From Oscillospiraceae bacterium (GTDB taxonomy: Bacteria; Bacillota; Clostridia; Oscillospirales; Oscillospiraceae): a stretch of DNA of 64,000 bases. Shown in pieces: positions 44,690 to 53,908 of this stretch (position 1 is the first letter of the stretch; each line of letters opens with the position of its first letter). A program made the translations under genes and the position numbers. The stretch is from the NCBI GenBank assembly GCA_017429325.1, contig JAFRPC010000054.1, forward strand, positions 1-64,000. Reading direction: 5' to 3'. The notes below the pieces were generated by a model. That model saw only the letters and a list, made by a program, of their open reading frames with translations. It ran no database searches and was not told the origin of the DNA.

Positions 44690-45838
44690 TCATGCTTCCT
44701 CCCACCAATAATCCTTTGTGGAACTCCAGCCGATGAGATTCTCAAATTCCCGCTTCATGCCCCTTTGATAAACCATTTGCCACAGGAAGTCCCCATTGTC
44801 GTTGCCCTCCATGACACACCAACCATTTTGAGATAGGACAAAATCCCACCCGACGTAATTCAGTGTTTCTGGCAGTTCCTGGGCAACAGCTGTAGCCAAT
44901 TTGCATAGGAAATCCCATTCCGGCACAACAAAGCCATTGAACTGTACCCCAGATTGAGGATGCTTCTCGAAGATCAAACCTTTCTCGGTCATCCCGACGG
45001 TATCGACAATCCCTGTTTCTGCGTTGATGCCCGCGACGATAGCGCCGCGGCCTTCGCTCATAATAACCTCGTTGTTAACTCCGACCTTCAGCCAGGGTCC
45101 GTAGACATGAACGTGGCCATTCTCCCGAACGGTTGTGACGCGAACGCCGTTGACGGAATTCGGATGGAGCACACTCATTCGGTCATCCTGTCGGATTACT
45201 TCCTCGATGATGATCGCGGAGTCCTTTCCCTGCAGGAAGCGGGTCTGGTTACTGATGCCCTCCTCCAGAATCTCAAGAAACACCTTCTTAAGGTCCCTGC
45301 GTTCTTCCGGTCCGATCTCCATAAAATGAATGCCGCGTCCATTGGATTGATCCAAGGGCTTAATTATGATAGAAGGATGCTGCTCAACAAAATCGCAGAA
45401 TTTGTCAAAATCATTTTCACTGCGAAGAATCTCAACGTCCCTTAAATAATACGGCTCGAATTTTTTAAAGGTTTCGTATTTATTTTCGAACAAATACGTA
45501 TCTGCTCTGCGGTTGAGATGGTTTCGGAACTCAACGCGATCATGCAGCAACGCATAGGTTTTAATCTCCTCATGGGGTTTTTCCCATAAGTGATAGATAA
45601 AATAATCCCCGATACTCGCGCCGTACATCCAATAATACCAGATGGTCTGATACAGTTCTCGCTCTATCGTTTCAGAGTCATTCGTGTTCATGAAGCTGCC
45701 GATTTGCTCTTTCAGCAGGCGCAGTTTTCTCTCGTTATAGGTACCGGTCTGCTGCTCTGCCAGCGCTTTTCCCTGTCGGCGTATTTCCTCAAAATCGTTC
45801 GTAAATGTTAAGCAAGGCTTGTAAATAATTTTGCTCAT
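44690..45838 (-). CDS. Sugar-transfer-associated ATP-grasp protein
   Basis: 382 residues. The ATP-grasp core shows IIIKPLDQSNGRGIHF (near 155), FLQGKDSAIIIEEVI, HPNSVNGVRVTT (near 225) and the metal-binding WDFVLSQNGWCVMEGND near 345. It matches the ATPgrasp_ST family, which is found next to glycosyltransferases and is thought to add amino acids or similar groups to polysaccharides. It starts an AT-richer block of genes. The N-terminal 120 residues have no recognised domain. Confidence 0.88.
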   Translation of the reverse strand: MSKIIYKPCLTFTNDFEEIRRQGKALAEQQTGTYNERKLRLLKEQIGSFMNTNDSETIERELYQTIWYYWMYGASIGDYFIYHLWEKPHEEIKTYALLHDRVEFRNHLNRRADTYLFENKYETFKKFEPYYLRDVEILRSENDFDKFCDFVEQHPSIIIKPLDQSNGRGIHFMEIGPEERRDLKKVFLEILEEGISNQTRFLQGKDSAIIIEEVIRQDDRMSVLHPNSVNGVRVTTVRENGHVHVYGPWLKVGVNNEVIMSEGRGAIVAGINAETGIVDTVGMTEKGLIFEKHPQSGVQFNGFVVPEWDFLCKLATAVAQELPETLNYVGWDFVLSQNGWCVMEGNDNGDFLWQMVYQRGMKREFENLIGWSSTKDYWWEEA

Positions 45839-45926
45839 AGTATTTCCTCTATTTATACTGATTAGCAGATCATAAATATCGACATTCAGAAAAAATGTTT
45901 AGCCAGAAAAAGGTAGTAAGATGCGA

Positions 45927-46961
45927 TTATGCCACAAAACCAAAGCATCTTGCTATCTTTGGATTAAGCAATCTCACTACAATTTTTTCAAGCTGTAAGA
46001 TGATAACAATAGTAAAAACAGTGATTACCCCTGCCTTAAGCGTTCCCCTTGTGTGCCATAGATCAATCTCCCAAAACCGGTTCGACAATGAGGCAAGAAT
46101 ACGAAACAAATAGTAATGTACGCAGAGGATCACCATGGAGTGCTTCCCGAGATGCATCAGGAGTCGCTTGATGTTGTTCCATGGAAGCAAATCGGAGCGT
46201 TTTTCCGCCAGCGCTTGGGAAAGAACCACATAAACGACAATTCCGGATATACCTGCTATTACGCAGTAAACATACTGTCCGTAGAAACATCGGATGACGG
46301 AGATGCGGTCATTCAGTATGACTCCGAAAAGAATGTTTACTGTCAGGGCAAAAAGAAGAATTACGGCCCGACGCTTTCCTGAAGCGGGCGTCAAGTGTTT
46401 CTCTTTCGAAATACAAGCCCCGAGGCCGAAAAAGAAAAAGGCAATCGGTACAGTTCCAAGTTTCAGGAAATAGCTCGAATCCTCTAATAACCACCCCAAA
46501 AACAGCATCACCACTAAAACACTGTAGATTGCGAGGGGTGGAAGACGCAGATAATCAAAACATACGTATAAGACTTTGACAAAGAATAAGGTCAACAAAA
46601 ACCAGATCGGAGCATTCCAACATATAGTTGCACGCCAAAGAATCATTCGCTTGATGCTTTGAAGAATATCAGCCCCGACAGCGATATCGATAAGTGTGGA
46701 AAGTACATCCCACAGGACAAAGGGAACCAAAAGCCGGAGCGCATTTGTTTTTAGTTCTGCCAGCATATGCTCTTTCTGTTTATATGTATAACCTGATAGG
46801 AAGAAAAAAAGAAACATATGGAAAGAATAGATATGCTTTTCAAGACAGAGATTGGGGAACAAATGCCCAAAAACCACAAAAACGATCCCGATACCTTTTA
46901 ATATATCAATCCATTCGATACGTGGGCGGACAGGTTGGTTCATATTTGATCGTGTAATCAT
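45927..46961 (-). CDS. Acyltransferase family 3 membrane protein
   Basis: 344 residues with about ten membrane helices. IEWIDILKGIGIVFVVFGH near 12 contains the catalytic-type His, and FHMFLFFFLSGYTYKQ near 50 is the family landmark. Such enzymes acetylate or succinylate surface sugars at the membrane. ATG 46961 overlaps the stop of the asparagine-synthase-like gene (ATGA), so I prefer it to longer starts. Its base composition is clearly lower in GC than the rfb genes. Confidence 0.87.
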   Translation of the reverse strand: MITRSNMNQPVRPRIEWIDILKGIGIVFVVFGHLFPNLCLEKHIYSFHMFLFFFLSGYTYKQKEHMLAELKTNALRLLVPFVLWDVLSTLIDIAVGADILQSIKRMILWRATICWNAPIWFLLTLFFVKVLYVCFDYLRLPPLAIYSVLVVMLFLGWLLEDSSYFLKLGTVPIAFFFFGLGACISKEKHLTPASGKRRAVILLFALTVNILFGVILNDRISVIRCFYGQYVYCVIAGISGIVVYVVLSQALAEKRSDLLPWNNIKRLLMHLGKHSMVILCVHYYLFRILASLSNRFWEIDLWHTRGTLKAGVITVFTIVIILQLEKIVVRLLNPKIARCFGFVA

Positions 46962-47971
46962 TCTTCGTCCAGATTCAAAATCCGTTCCAGCGCCCAAACC
47001 AGCCACTTCTGATCGCCGGTCATGCCATCTGTGCAGTGCGGCCAAAACTCAGGCCTCTTCGGGCCGTTCCAATCCCGCATCCATTCGTTCATGGGACGGG
47101 GCATAGGAAGCTTCTGCGGCACAGCAAAATCGGGGTACAGGCGTTGGAACACCTCTCTGACGAGATATTTGTTTTCACCTCTGCGGATTCTGCTATAATC
47201 CAACTCCACGTCCAAGCGGGTTTCCGCATACGGGAGCACGAACTCCAGCTCAGCCAACGCGGAGGGATTCAGATAAGAGGCGACGCTTTCCTGAATATAG
47301 ATATTGGACATAAACCGGTAGGGATCGACGATGCCGTCTTTCTCATATGCGCGAATCGGTTCCACCGGCAATTCAAATTCTCGGAGCGCGGCATATGGCA
47401 TTACATAGGTGAAGCGCTCTACAAATTCTCCGAAGCGCCAATCCTTGGACAAAATATTGCTCTGCCCACCGTATATGGCGTCCGCTGCTTCGCCAAAGAT
47501 CAGCCGCTCGATTCCGTCCTGCTTCGCCCGGAGCGCGGCCTTGTAGATCTGCACCTCAATCGAGTGGATCGGCGCTCCTTTACGCCTCATCAGTGCGTCT
47601 GCATACCGTTCAAAATCCTCCCAGTAAATCTCGACAACCCGATGCTCCAACCCGCAAGCCTTTGCGTATTCTGCCGCAATAGGCGTCTCATCTGTTACCT
47701 GCATGCCGGGAACGACACATTTGAATGTATAAGCGATAGAGCCTTTGGGCATAAACCTCGCCAGAATTGCAGAATCGATGCCGCCGGAGAGAGCAAGCGC
47801 GGTTTTCGGCCCGGCTGCAGTTGTTACCCGCTTTTCCAAATACTGTTCGAGCGCATAGGAATCCCTGATCGGAACACGGTTCGGGAAAAATTGATTGATG
47901 GTATGCGTTTGCAGAGGCCTCGGCATACGATACATCAAAAAAGCGCTCATTTCAGCTGTTGTCAGTTTCAT
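46958..47971 (-). CDS. Asparagine synthase-like protein without glutaminase domain
   Basis: 337 residues. The PP-loop ALSGGIDSAIL (near 60) and IFGEAADAIYGGQ (near 155) belong to the synthetase half of AsnB, which adenylates a carboxylate. The N-terminal Ntn glutaminase half, normally about 200 residues with Cys1, is missing; only about 45 residues precede the PP-loop region. It might form an amide with free ammonia or another amine. It lies between the cytidylyltransferase and acyltransferase genes with a four-base overlap to the latter. Similar truncated versions in polymer loci may modify uronic or other acid groups. Confidence 0.82.
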   Translation of the reverse strand: MKLTTAEMSAFLMYRMPRPLQTHTINQFFPNRVPIRDSYALEQYLEKRVTTAAGPKTALALSGGIDSAILARFMPKGSIAYTFKCVVPGMQVTDETPIAAEYAKACGLEHRVVEIYWEDFERYADALMRRKGAPIHSIEVQIYKAALRAKQDGIERLIFGEAADAIYGGQSNILSKDWRFGEFVERFTYVMPYAALREFELPVEPIRAYEKDGIVDPYRFMSNIYIQESVASYLNPSALAELEFVLPYAETRLDVELDYSRIRRGENKYLVREVFQRLYPDFAVPQKLPMPRPMNEWMRDWNGPKRPEFWPHCTDGMTGDQKWLVWALERILNLDEE

Positions 47972-47981
47972 AATGATGCCT

Positions 47982-48416
47982 CTATTTTACATCAGCTAAA
48001 TTATCTTTGCGGACTGCGTTTAGTGCGGCTGTGATTTTGGTGGTAGAAATCCCCCTCGTATAGGGGAAATAGACGATCTTGATGCCCTCCCGGGCAAACT
48101 CTTCCTCGTATTTCTTCCACTTTTCTGTCCCATACCAATCGTCTCCGACGAAGAGCATCGTCGCGCCCAGCTCCTTGCAGGCCTTCAGCTTGTCCATATC
48201 ATACTGCGGAACCGCTGCGTCAACGTATTTGATGCTCCGGACGATCTCGATCCTGTCCTCAAAGGGGATCATCGCGTTTTTCCCTTTGTATCGCACCAAC
48301 TCATCCACAGTAACGCCGACGACGAGCTTGTCGCACATGCCCTTTGCATTTTTCAACAGATTCAGGTGTCCGATATGGAACAGATCGTACACCCCTGTTG
48401 TATAACCAATAACCAT
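47982..48416 (-). CDS. TagD-like cytidylyltransferase
   Basis: 144 residues. GYTTGVYDLFHIGHLNLLKNAK with the HxGH active site (residues 14-17) and the RGISTTKI motif near 120 define glycerol-3-phosphate or related cytidylyltransferases. It joins CTP to an alcohol phosphate to give a CDP-alcohol such as CDP-glycerol. The LicD-family gene is 12 bases upstream and a CDP-glycerol glycerophosphotransferase-like gene is in the same locus, both of which could use the product. Confidence 0.92.
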   Translation of the reverse strand: MVIGYTTGVYDLFHIGHLNLLKNAKGMCDKLVVGVTVDELVRYKGKNAMIPFEDRIEIVRSIKYVDAAVPQYDMDKLKACKELGATMLFVGDDWYGTEKWKKYEEEFAREGIKIVYFPYTRGISTTKITAALNAVRKDNLADVK

Positions 48417-48428
48417 TTGAGTCCTCCT

Positions 48429-49364
48429 TTACAATTGACTCTCGAACACTCGATTACAGTCTTTCTTGTATTCCTCCAGAAAATCCGCATAAGGTATGTC
48501 GGGGTCAAAAATCGTTGTACTGTGCCAGTTTCCGCGTTTTGCCAGAGGCGGGAGCTGCATATAATCGCCATATTTGATCCGCAGCATTCGGTCCCAACCA
48601 ACGGGAATCTGGAACTCATAGTCTTCATAGGGATGCGGGATCGATGCGGCAAAATCCTCAGTATAATACAGCTGGAGAAAGCCTATTGCTGTAACCACGA
48701 TCCGCCTCATAAAAGCAGAATTTGTCGCATTATATTGCGTCGCAATTCTTTGGATCTCATCATATGCATCTACCGGATCACGTCCGGACCAATTTTTGAT
48801 CCTTTCCTGGTTTTTTTCGTCAAGCCACGGATTTGTCAACCGCATGTAGGTACTGTTTTCGTAATTGAGGCGGTCGAGTTTATGGAAATTCTCCATGTCC
48901 CCTTCCATCCAGCGATCCACCGGAAAAATAGAAATCCAGATCCCATGGTGGATCGGTTGAAAGGCGAAAGGCTTCACTATCGCTGTTGTATTGTCATTCA
49001 CTAAGCGTGAATAGGAATATGCATAATACGGGTCCAAATGTGGATTCTCCAAACAGTACGGAGCCTTGAATTCCTCCGAGAGGAGCAACAGTTTTTCATA
49101 ATCTTCCCTGGGCATTTCGACGTCTATATCGTCATCCCATGGAATAAAGCCATTGTGCCGGATCGCTCCGAGCAGAGAACCGCCGCATAAGAAGTATTTT
49201 AGGCCATTTTTTCTGCAAACGGAATCAAATTCGACCAGCATATCCAGAAGGACCGCAAACAATCTCTTCCTTTTGCCCGTTACAAAGAAGCCCAGTTTTT
49301 CTTCCGGAAGCAGAAATTCCTCATTTATGATCCCTTTGTTAAGAATTCTTTCCGCCTCAGTCAT
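48429..49364 (-). CDS. LicD-family phosphotransferase
   Basis: 311 residues. FLCGGSLLGAIRHNGFIPWDDDIDVEMPRED near residues 55-85 is the LicD nucleotidyltransferase-fold motif with its metal Asp residues, and HGIWISIFPVDRW follows. LicD proteins transfer phosphocholine or another CDP-linked alcohol phosphate to sugars. No choline kinase or choline importer genes (licA, licB) are present, so CDP-glycerol or a CDP-alditol from the adjacent TagD-like enzyme is the likelier donor. Four-base overlap with the epimerase gene. Confidence 0.92.
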   Translation of the reverse strand: MTEAERILNKGIINEEFLLPEEKLGFFVTGKRKRLFAVLLDMLVEFDSVCRKNGLKYFLCGGSLLGAIRHNGFIPWDDDIDVEMPREDYEKLLLLSEEFKAPYCLENPHLDPYYAYSYSRLVNDNTTAIVKPFAFQPIHHGIWISIFPVDRWMEGDMENFHKLDRLNYENSTYMRLTNPWLDEKNQERIKNWSGRDPVDAYDEIQRIATQYNATNSAFMRRIVVTAIGFLQLYYTEDFAASIPHPYEDYEFQIPVGWDRMLRIKYGDYMQLPPLAKRGNWHSTTIFDPDIPYADFLEEYKKDCNRVFESQL

Positions 49365-50254
49365 AACCTTACCACTCCCCCAAGCAGCTCTGTATAGTAT
49401 TCCTCGATCATTTTTTCACTCGTCACCGTTGGATTCCATCTTGTATCGTGCATCATTCGGGTGCAATCCATTCCTGAATTTTTCAGCGCTTGATTGCTTT
49501 CTTGGACGATGAGCTCACCCGAATAGCCGTGCGCTTTCATTGTGTTTATCACAGTTGATGCATAATCAAGGATGGTCATCTGTTTCCCAATGCCTAAATT
49601 GTAGACACCCTTTCTCTCCTGATCCGGGAGCCGGATCAGCGCCTGCAGGCCGGATACCGCGTCTTTTACATCGAGAAGGGCCGCATTCTGATATGGCGCT
49701 GTGAGCACGATAGGCTCCCCTTCGAAGATCTTCTTTGTGAACGTGAAAAGGAAGCGCTGCTTCATGTTGATGCTGGCCAGTCGGACGTTTGTGATAAAGG
49801 CCGCGCAGGCGGAAGCGAGAAATATCTTCTCGGCGGCATATTTTGCCATGCTGTATAGGTCGATAGGCGCGATCTCGGAATCCTCCGTCTGAAGCTCCCC
49901 CTCCGGCAGCCGTTTGTAGACGCCCTGAGAGGAAATGTTGATCAAAGAGCCTGTGCCGATCCTTTTGAGTGCGGCGGCCAGCTTCGCGGTGAAATCCAGC
50001 GCGTCGGCCAGCAAATGCGGGTCGTTGCTCCTCACAAAGGCGCAGTTCACGACAACGTCGACCCGGGGGGCGTTCCCCTTCAGAAGCTCGCAGTTGGGGA
50101 TCGTCTGCAAATAATCATTGCACTCGTATCGGTCTGTAAACCCGTTGTCGTCCTCTACCGCTCCGATGACGAGGTAATGTTTTTCCTCCGCCAGGGCCTT
50201 TACCAGATGGCTCCCGATAAAGCCTGTGGAGCCGGTCACCAATATCGTTCTCAT
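49361..50254 (-). CDS. NAD-dependent epimerase/dehydratase
   Basis: 297 residues, extended SDR fold. TGSTGFIGSHLVKAL near 7 binds NAD(P), INISSQGVY is near 108, and the catalytic Tyr-x3-Lys is in YSMAKYAAEK near 135. It acts on a nucleotide sugar or on the alcohol used by LicD; the substrate cannot be read. It is coupled to licD by a four-base overlap, so both are made together. Confidence 0.85.
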   Translation of the reverse strand: MRTILVTGSTGFIGSHLVKALAEEKHYLVIGAVEDDNGFTDRYECNDYLQTIPNCELLKGNAPRVDVVVNCAFVRSNDPHLLADALDFTAKLAAALKRIGTGSLINISSQGVYKRLPEGELQTEDSEIAPIDLYSMAKYAAEKIFLASACAAFITNVRLASINMKQRFLFTFTKKIFEGEPIVLTAPYQNAALLDVKDAVSGLQALIRLPDQERKGVYNLGIGKQMTILDYASTVINTMKAHGYSGELIVQESNQALKNSGMDCTRMMHDTRWNPTVTSEKMIEEYYTELLGGVVRL

Positions 50255-50323
50255 AGATACTCCTCACATAATCTGACAGATCCCGCCGCGCCGGAGCCCT
50301 CCGGCGTTCGGGAAGTCAAGCGA

Positions 50324-51619
50324 TCATAAGAATCCGAACACCCGTTTCGGCTCCATGCCGATCAGCATGTCATTCCCCTGCGCATCCGTCGCGTGAACGG
50401 CGGCATTGATCCGTTCTATGACCCGTGCCAGCGCCTCCCTGCTCTCAGTCACGATTACAAAGCGAAGCATGATCTGCCGCAGAGAGTCACCGGTTGGAAC
50501 GGTGGAGCCGACCGGATAGCGGTTTTCAATCTGAATCACCTCGGGCAGGCTGCGGACCGCTTCAAGCCCACGAATCTCAGCAACCACGCCTCCTGCTGAA
50601 GCGAAGGAGACAATCGCGCAACATTTGCCGTCCAAATCAGGCTTTTCCAACCCCAGAGCATAGGTTGCTGTGCCAAGGAGGATGTAGTCGAGCAGCATAA
50701 AAACCTGGTTTTGACCGGTAATCCGCTCCAGGAATCTGCAAGGCGCTTCCGCTGCGCTGCGCAGACCGGCCTCAAAAATGTAAAACGCGTCCCTTCGGTC
50801 GTCGTAGAGACCCTGGAAAAAGATAATTGCGGTATCCAGGCCAATGCCCTCGCAGAGGGCGGTCAGGCGAGGGCCCACGATTTGGACAAACCGTTTTTGG
50901 AACAGGGCGGGGTAGACCCTCGCAATGGGGACGGTGGTGACGCTGCCCACGTGAAGGGCGACCGGATATCGGTTATCGACGCAGGCCAAGGCGGCTTTTC
51001 CGCGGCAGATTGTATAGTGCGCCGTAAATTCATGGCCCTGCACAAATTCTTCAATGATAATTTGTTGGGATGCTGAAACTTCGAAGGCGTCGGAGACCGC
51101 CTGGAGCAGAGCATCCGCGGTCTCGCAGATGGTGACGCCTTGGGATGAGGAACCGTCTACGGGCTTTACGACGAGGGGATACCGCAAATATGCCTTGTCA
51201 AAGCGCTCGAATTCCGCCTCGGAGCCTGAAAACCATTCCCTTGGAGTCTGTACGCTGTAATCCCTGCAGAGGGCCTTGAACCGGTCCTTCTTTTCGATCA
51301 GGTCCCATTGGTCTTCGTTGAAATAGAAGCGCAAACCAAGGGATTCACTCAGCTTCCGGGCCTGGATCAGATTGAACTCACTGATCCCAGCAAACACGCC
51401 GTCGATCCTTTCCCTGCGGCAGTACTCCGCCAGGGTGTCTATATCCGCCGTGCTGACGTAAAGGACCTCGTCTGCAAGCTGCTTCGCCGGGGATTTTTCG
51501 ATCGGCAGATAGTCCGTTACGGTCACGTGTGCGCCGTTTTGCTTCGCGTATTCCACAAGCTCACAGGACATGGTGTTTGAGCCGAGCATCAATAGCCTTT
51601 TCCCGTCATATTTCTTCAT
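50324..51619 (-). CDS. ATP-grasp ligase, third type
   Basis: 431 residues from ATG 51619 (a GTG at 51628 is a possible alternative, GGAG lies at 51633). LLMLGSNTMSCELVEYAKQNG near 8, DYLPIEKSPAKQLAD near 32, the ATP-binding RYPLVVKPVDGSSSQGV near 145, IIIEEFVQGHEF near 180 and an Arg-rich RDAFYIFEAGLRSAAEAPCRF near 280 in the metal site. It differs from the 399/400-residue pair in sequence, but shares the CarB-like fold. The usual metal-binding Asn-Pro-Arg segment is altered here (FEAGLRS), so its activity deserves testing. It probably ligates an acid to an amine on the polymer precursor. Confidence 0.85.
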   Translation of the reverse strand: MKKYDGKRLLMLGSNTMSCELVEYAKQNGAHVTVTDYLPIEKSPAKQLADEVLYVSTADIDTLAEYCRRERIDGVFAGISEFNLIQARKLSESLGLRFYFNEDQWDLIEKKDRFKALCRDYSVQTPREWFSGSEAEFERFDKAYLRYPLVVKPVDGSSSQGVTICETADALLQAVSDAFEVSASQQIIIEEFVQGHEFTAHYTICRGKAALACVDNRYPVALHVGSVTTVPIARVYPALFQKRFVQIVGPRLTALCEGIGLDTAIIFFQGLYDDRRDAFYIFEAGLRSAAEAPCRFLERITGQNQVFMLLDYILLGTATYALGLEKPDLDGKCCAIVSFASAGGVVAEIRGLEAVRSLPEVIQIENRYPVGSTVPTGDSLRQIMLRFVIVTESREALARVIERINAAVHATDAQGNDMLIGMEPKRVFGFL

Positions 51620-51671
51620 TTCTTGCACGCATCTCCATTGCAGCCGCGTTTGGTTGTTCTTTTTCCGTCGG

Positions 51672-52874
51672 TCATGCCCGGACGACGACTTTTACGTAAT
51701 CGGAGATATGATCCATCACGGCATTGAGTCGTTCCGCAGAGTCAAAGCGCAGCACGAGCGTTCCGATGGCCTCATTGGCGGCCTTGAAGCCGCCGATTTT
51801 CGTTCCGGCTTCGATCCAGAGGTCCCGCTCATAAACGGCGTCCTTGATCGCGTCGTCGATCCAAAGGGAATCAAAGACGCCGGGCCTGTCGCTGTGGAGG
51901 ATGAGCTCCGCCCAAAAGCCGTCATAGGGCCGCTGCTCCACCCCGACGGTCGGCATTCCCAGGGCGGCCCGCACGGCGTTCTCCACCAGCTTGACGCCGG
52001 TGGCGTATTCCAGGCACTCCGCCAGCCGGTTGCCGCCGCCCCGGGGGGAACACTCCATGAGATAGGCCTTCCCGTCCGTGCCCTCCCGGGTCTCGATGTT
52101 GTAGATGGAGGTGCCGAGGCCCAGCAGATGGATGAGCCGCTGGATCTCGGAGCGCAGCTCCCGCTGATGGGCTTCCGACATTGACGAGGGCCAGCTGTAA
52201 GCAGCGGGGGTATAGGGATTCTCCGCGTTCCGATCGAAGCGCTGCGAATTAAAGGATACAAATTTCAGTTCCCCATTCACGGAGAAGCAGTCCGTATCCG
52301 AGGAGAAGCCCTGCTGTGTGATATAGTCCTCTACAATGAATTCCTTTTTGCGGGAGAAGGACAGGGCGTATGCAATGGCGTCTCTCAGCTTTGCAGGCTC
52401 GTCCACCCGGTTGACGCCCTTGCTGCCCGCGGAATCCGTAGGCTTCACGATGACGGGCCAATGGAAGAGCCCCGCGTCTGCCAGGGCCGCCTCGATGGAG
52501 CTGTAGCTTTTTGCCGTGGGAACATTGAAGCCGTGTTCCGCCAGGAAGGAGCGAAAGCGGCCTTTATTTTGGAGGATCGAAATCGCCTCCAGGGAGCCCG
52601 CAGAGGGCAGCCCCATTTTTTCCGCGACATACGCAGCCGTCACGACTCCCGGGTCACAGGCAAAGGAGATCACGCCGTCGATGGCTCGCTCCCGGGCTGC
52701 CCGCAGCGTCTCTTCCAGGTTTGTAATGTTCACGTTGCAATACTCGTCGGAATAACGATGCGCAATGTTGTCCGGCAGATAATCCGCCGTAATGACATAC
52801 GCGCCGAGATCATGGGCAGCCCGTATCACAGGCAGCGCATAACGCAGTCCGCCGAGGACCAATAGTTTCTTCAT
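51672..52874 (-). CDS. ATP-grasp ligase (CarB-like), paralogue B
   Basis: 400 residues and homologous from end to end with the protein at 36533-37732. LLVLGGLRYALPVIRAAH at the N-terminus, ADYLPDNIAHRYSD near 30, HWPVIVKPTDSAGSKGV near 145 and the metal site YLMECSPRGGGNRLAE near 270. Both keep the ATP-grasp catalytic residues, so both should be active. It is GC-rich, whereas its paralogue is less so. It may add a different acid or work on a different acceptor. Confidence 0.88.
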   Translation of the reverse strand: MKKLLVLGGLRYALPVIRAAHDLGAYVITADYLPDNIAHRYSDEYCNVNITNLEETLRAARERAIDGVISFACDPGVVTAAYVAEKMGLPSAGSLEAISILQNKGRFRSFLAEHGFNVPTAKSYSSIEAALADAGLFHWPVIVKPTDSAGSKGVNRVDEPAKLRDAIAYALSFSRKKEFIVEDYITQQGFSSDTDCFSVNGELKFVSFNSQRFDRNAENPYTPAAYSWPSSMSEAHQRELRSEIQRLIHLLGLGTSIYNIETREGTDGKAYLMECSPRGGGNRLAECLEYATGVKLVENAVRAALGMPTVGVEQRPYDGFWAELILHSDRPGVFDSLWIDDAIKDAVYERDLWIEAGTKIGGFKAANEAIGTLVLRFDSAERLNAVMDHISDYVKVVVRA

Positions 52875-52930
52875 GAGCGTATCTTCCTTTTCGCGGCTTT
52901 GCAGCCGGCGAGCTTTCTCTGGGTGCAGGC

Positions 52931-52961
52931 TGCGGCAGCCGTATTCTGCGGAGCTGCCGCA
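52931..52961 (-). terminator. Hairpin between the U32-like gene and ATP-grasp gene
   Basis: TGCGGCAGC (52931-52939) and GCTGCCGCA (52953-52961) form a perfect nine-base stem. No T run follows on the minus strand, so it may be only a pausing or stabilising hairpin. Confidence 0.35.
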
Positions 52962-52982
52962 TCGTTCTGGTGGAAGCCCGGA

Positions 52983-53885
52983 TTAGACCAGGCTCCCTCT
53001 CGGAGACCAGACAGCCTCGGGATAGTACTCGTCCAGCATCCGCTTCACCAGACTGCACTGCTTGGCACGCTTGCGGGCGTCGTCCTCGGAGCTGTCCCAG
53101 CTGTGGGTGGCGGCGACGGAGCCGCCGGTCTTCAGGTAGATGGGCGCGGCGATCCGCACCATTTCCGGGACCTCATAGTGCCGGATAAAGCCGCCGGTGG
53201 ACTTGGGATTTTCGGTGTGGATGTCGATGGGGATGTCGATGGCCTGGCGCATAGCGGCCAGCATTTGGAGCTGGATGTCCCGGACCGGATTCACGGAGTC
53301 CGCGCCGATGCTCTCCAGCAGCTTTGCGGCGCAGGGGTTGCCGTGACCGGCGTGGGCGGAGACCTTGAAATGGCAGTCCTCGGGGATCTCACCGGCCTGG
53401 CGCATCTGGTTCAAAAGCCAGAGACAGCCCTCGTCGTAGACCAGGAAGCCCCGGCAGCCGAGCCGGGCCGCCCGCTTGACGTCCTCCACGGCCCGGACGA
53501 TCTGCTCCTGCCCCCGCAGGCGGTAGCCCATGCGGACGCCCTCCTCCGTGTGCACGGAGGCGCTGGTGTCGGTGGTGGCCCTGGGTCCGATGGCCAGGAT
53601 CAGGTCCGTTTTCCACTGGTGGGCATACTCCACCATCTTTGCGATCTCATCGTCCGTCAGGCGCATGATGCCCTGGGTCTGGGTGACGCGGTGGAGGTAC
53701 AGGCCGTAGCCGTCCATGGCCTCCAGCAGGGCCTTCATGACCTTGGGGCCCTGGATCCCTGGGACCTCAAAGCGATACTGCCCGCCGTCGGCGAAGCGTT
53801 TCTCACTGGTGGGGAGGGTATAGAGATCGCCCTCCGGCTGGCCGATGCGCTTCAAAAAGGCTCTCGTTTTTTCCATGCTGTTCAT
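52983..53885 (-). CDS. U32 peptidase-like TIM-barrel protein
   Basis: 300 residues. It lacks a signal peptide. Segments such as YGLYLHRVTQTQGIMRLTDDEI, AIGPRATTDTSASVHTEEGVRMGYRLRG, RGFLVYDEGCLWLLNQMR, KVSAHAGHGNP and IDIHTENPKSTGGF give a barrel with clustered His, Glu and Arg residues. I recognise it only as similar to proteins usually annotated as U32 family peptidases, but the characteristic peptidase Cys and Pro motif of U32 is not visible. It precedes PrpD-type and hydroxyacid dehydrogenase genes, which suggests a small-molecule enzyme rather than a protease. Confidence 0.55.
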   Translation of the reverse strand: MNSMEKTRAFLKRIGQPEGDLYTLPTSEKRFADGGQYRFEVPGIQGPKVMKALLEAMDGYGLYLHRVTQTQGIMRLTDDEIAKMVEYAHQWKTDLILAIGPRATTDTSASVHTEEGVRMGYRLRGQEQIVRAVEDVKRAARLGCRGFLVYDEGCLWLLNQMRQAGEIPEDCHFKVSAHAGHGNPCAAKLLESIGADSVNPVRDIQLQMLAAMRQAIDIPIDIHTENPKSTGGFIRHYEVPEMVRIAAPIYLKTGGSVAATHSWDSSEDDARKRAKQCSLVKRMLDEYYPEAVWSPRGSLV

Positions 53886-53908
53886 TGCATCTGTCTCCTT
53901 TGTCTCAC

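Noticed and set aside
47982..49364. Phosphocholine (lic) operon
   Set aside because: LicD is present, but the cytidylyltransferase is of TagD size and motif type, and licA and licB are absent.
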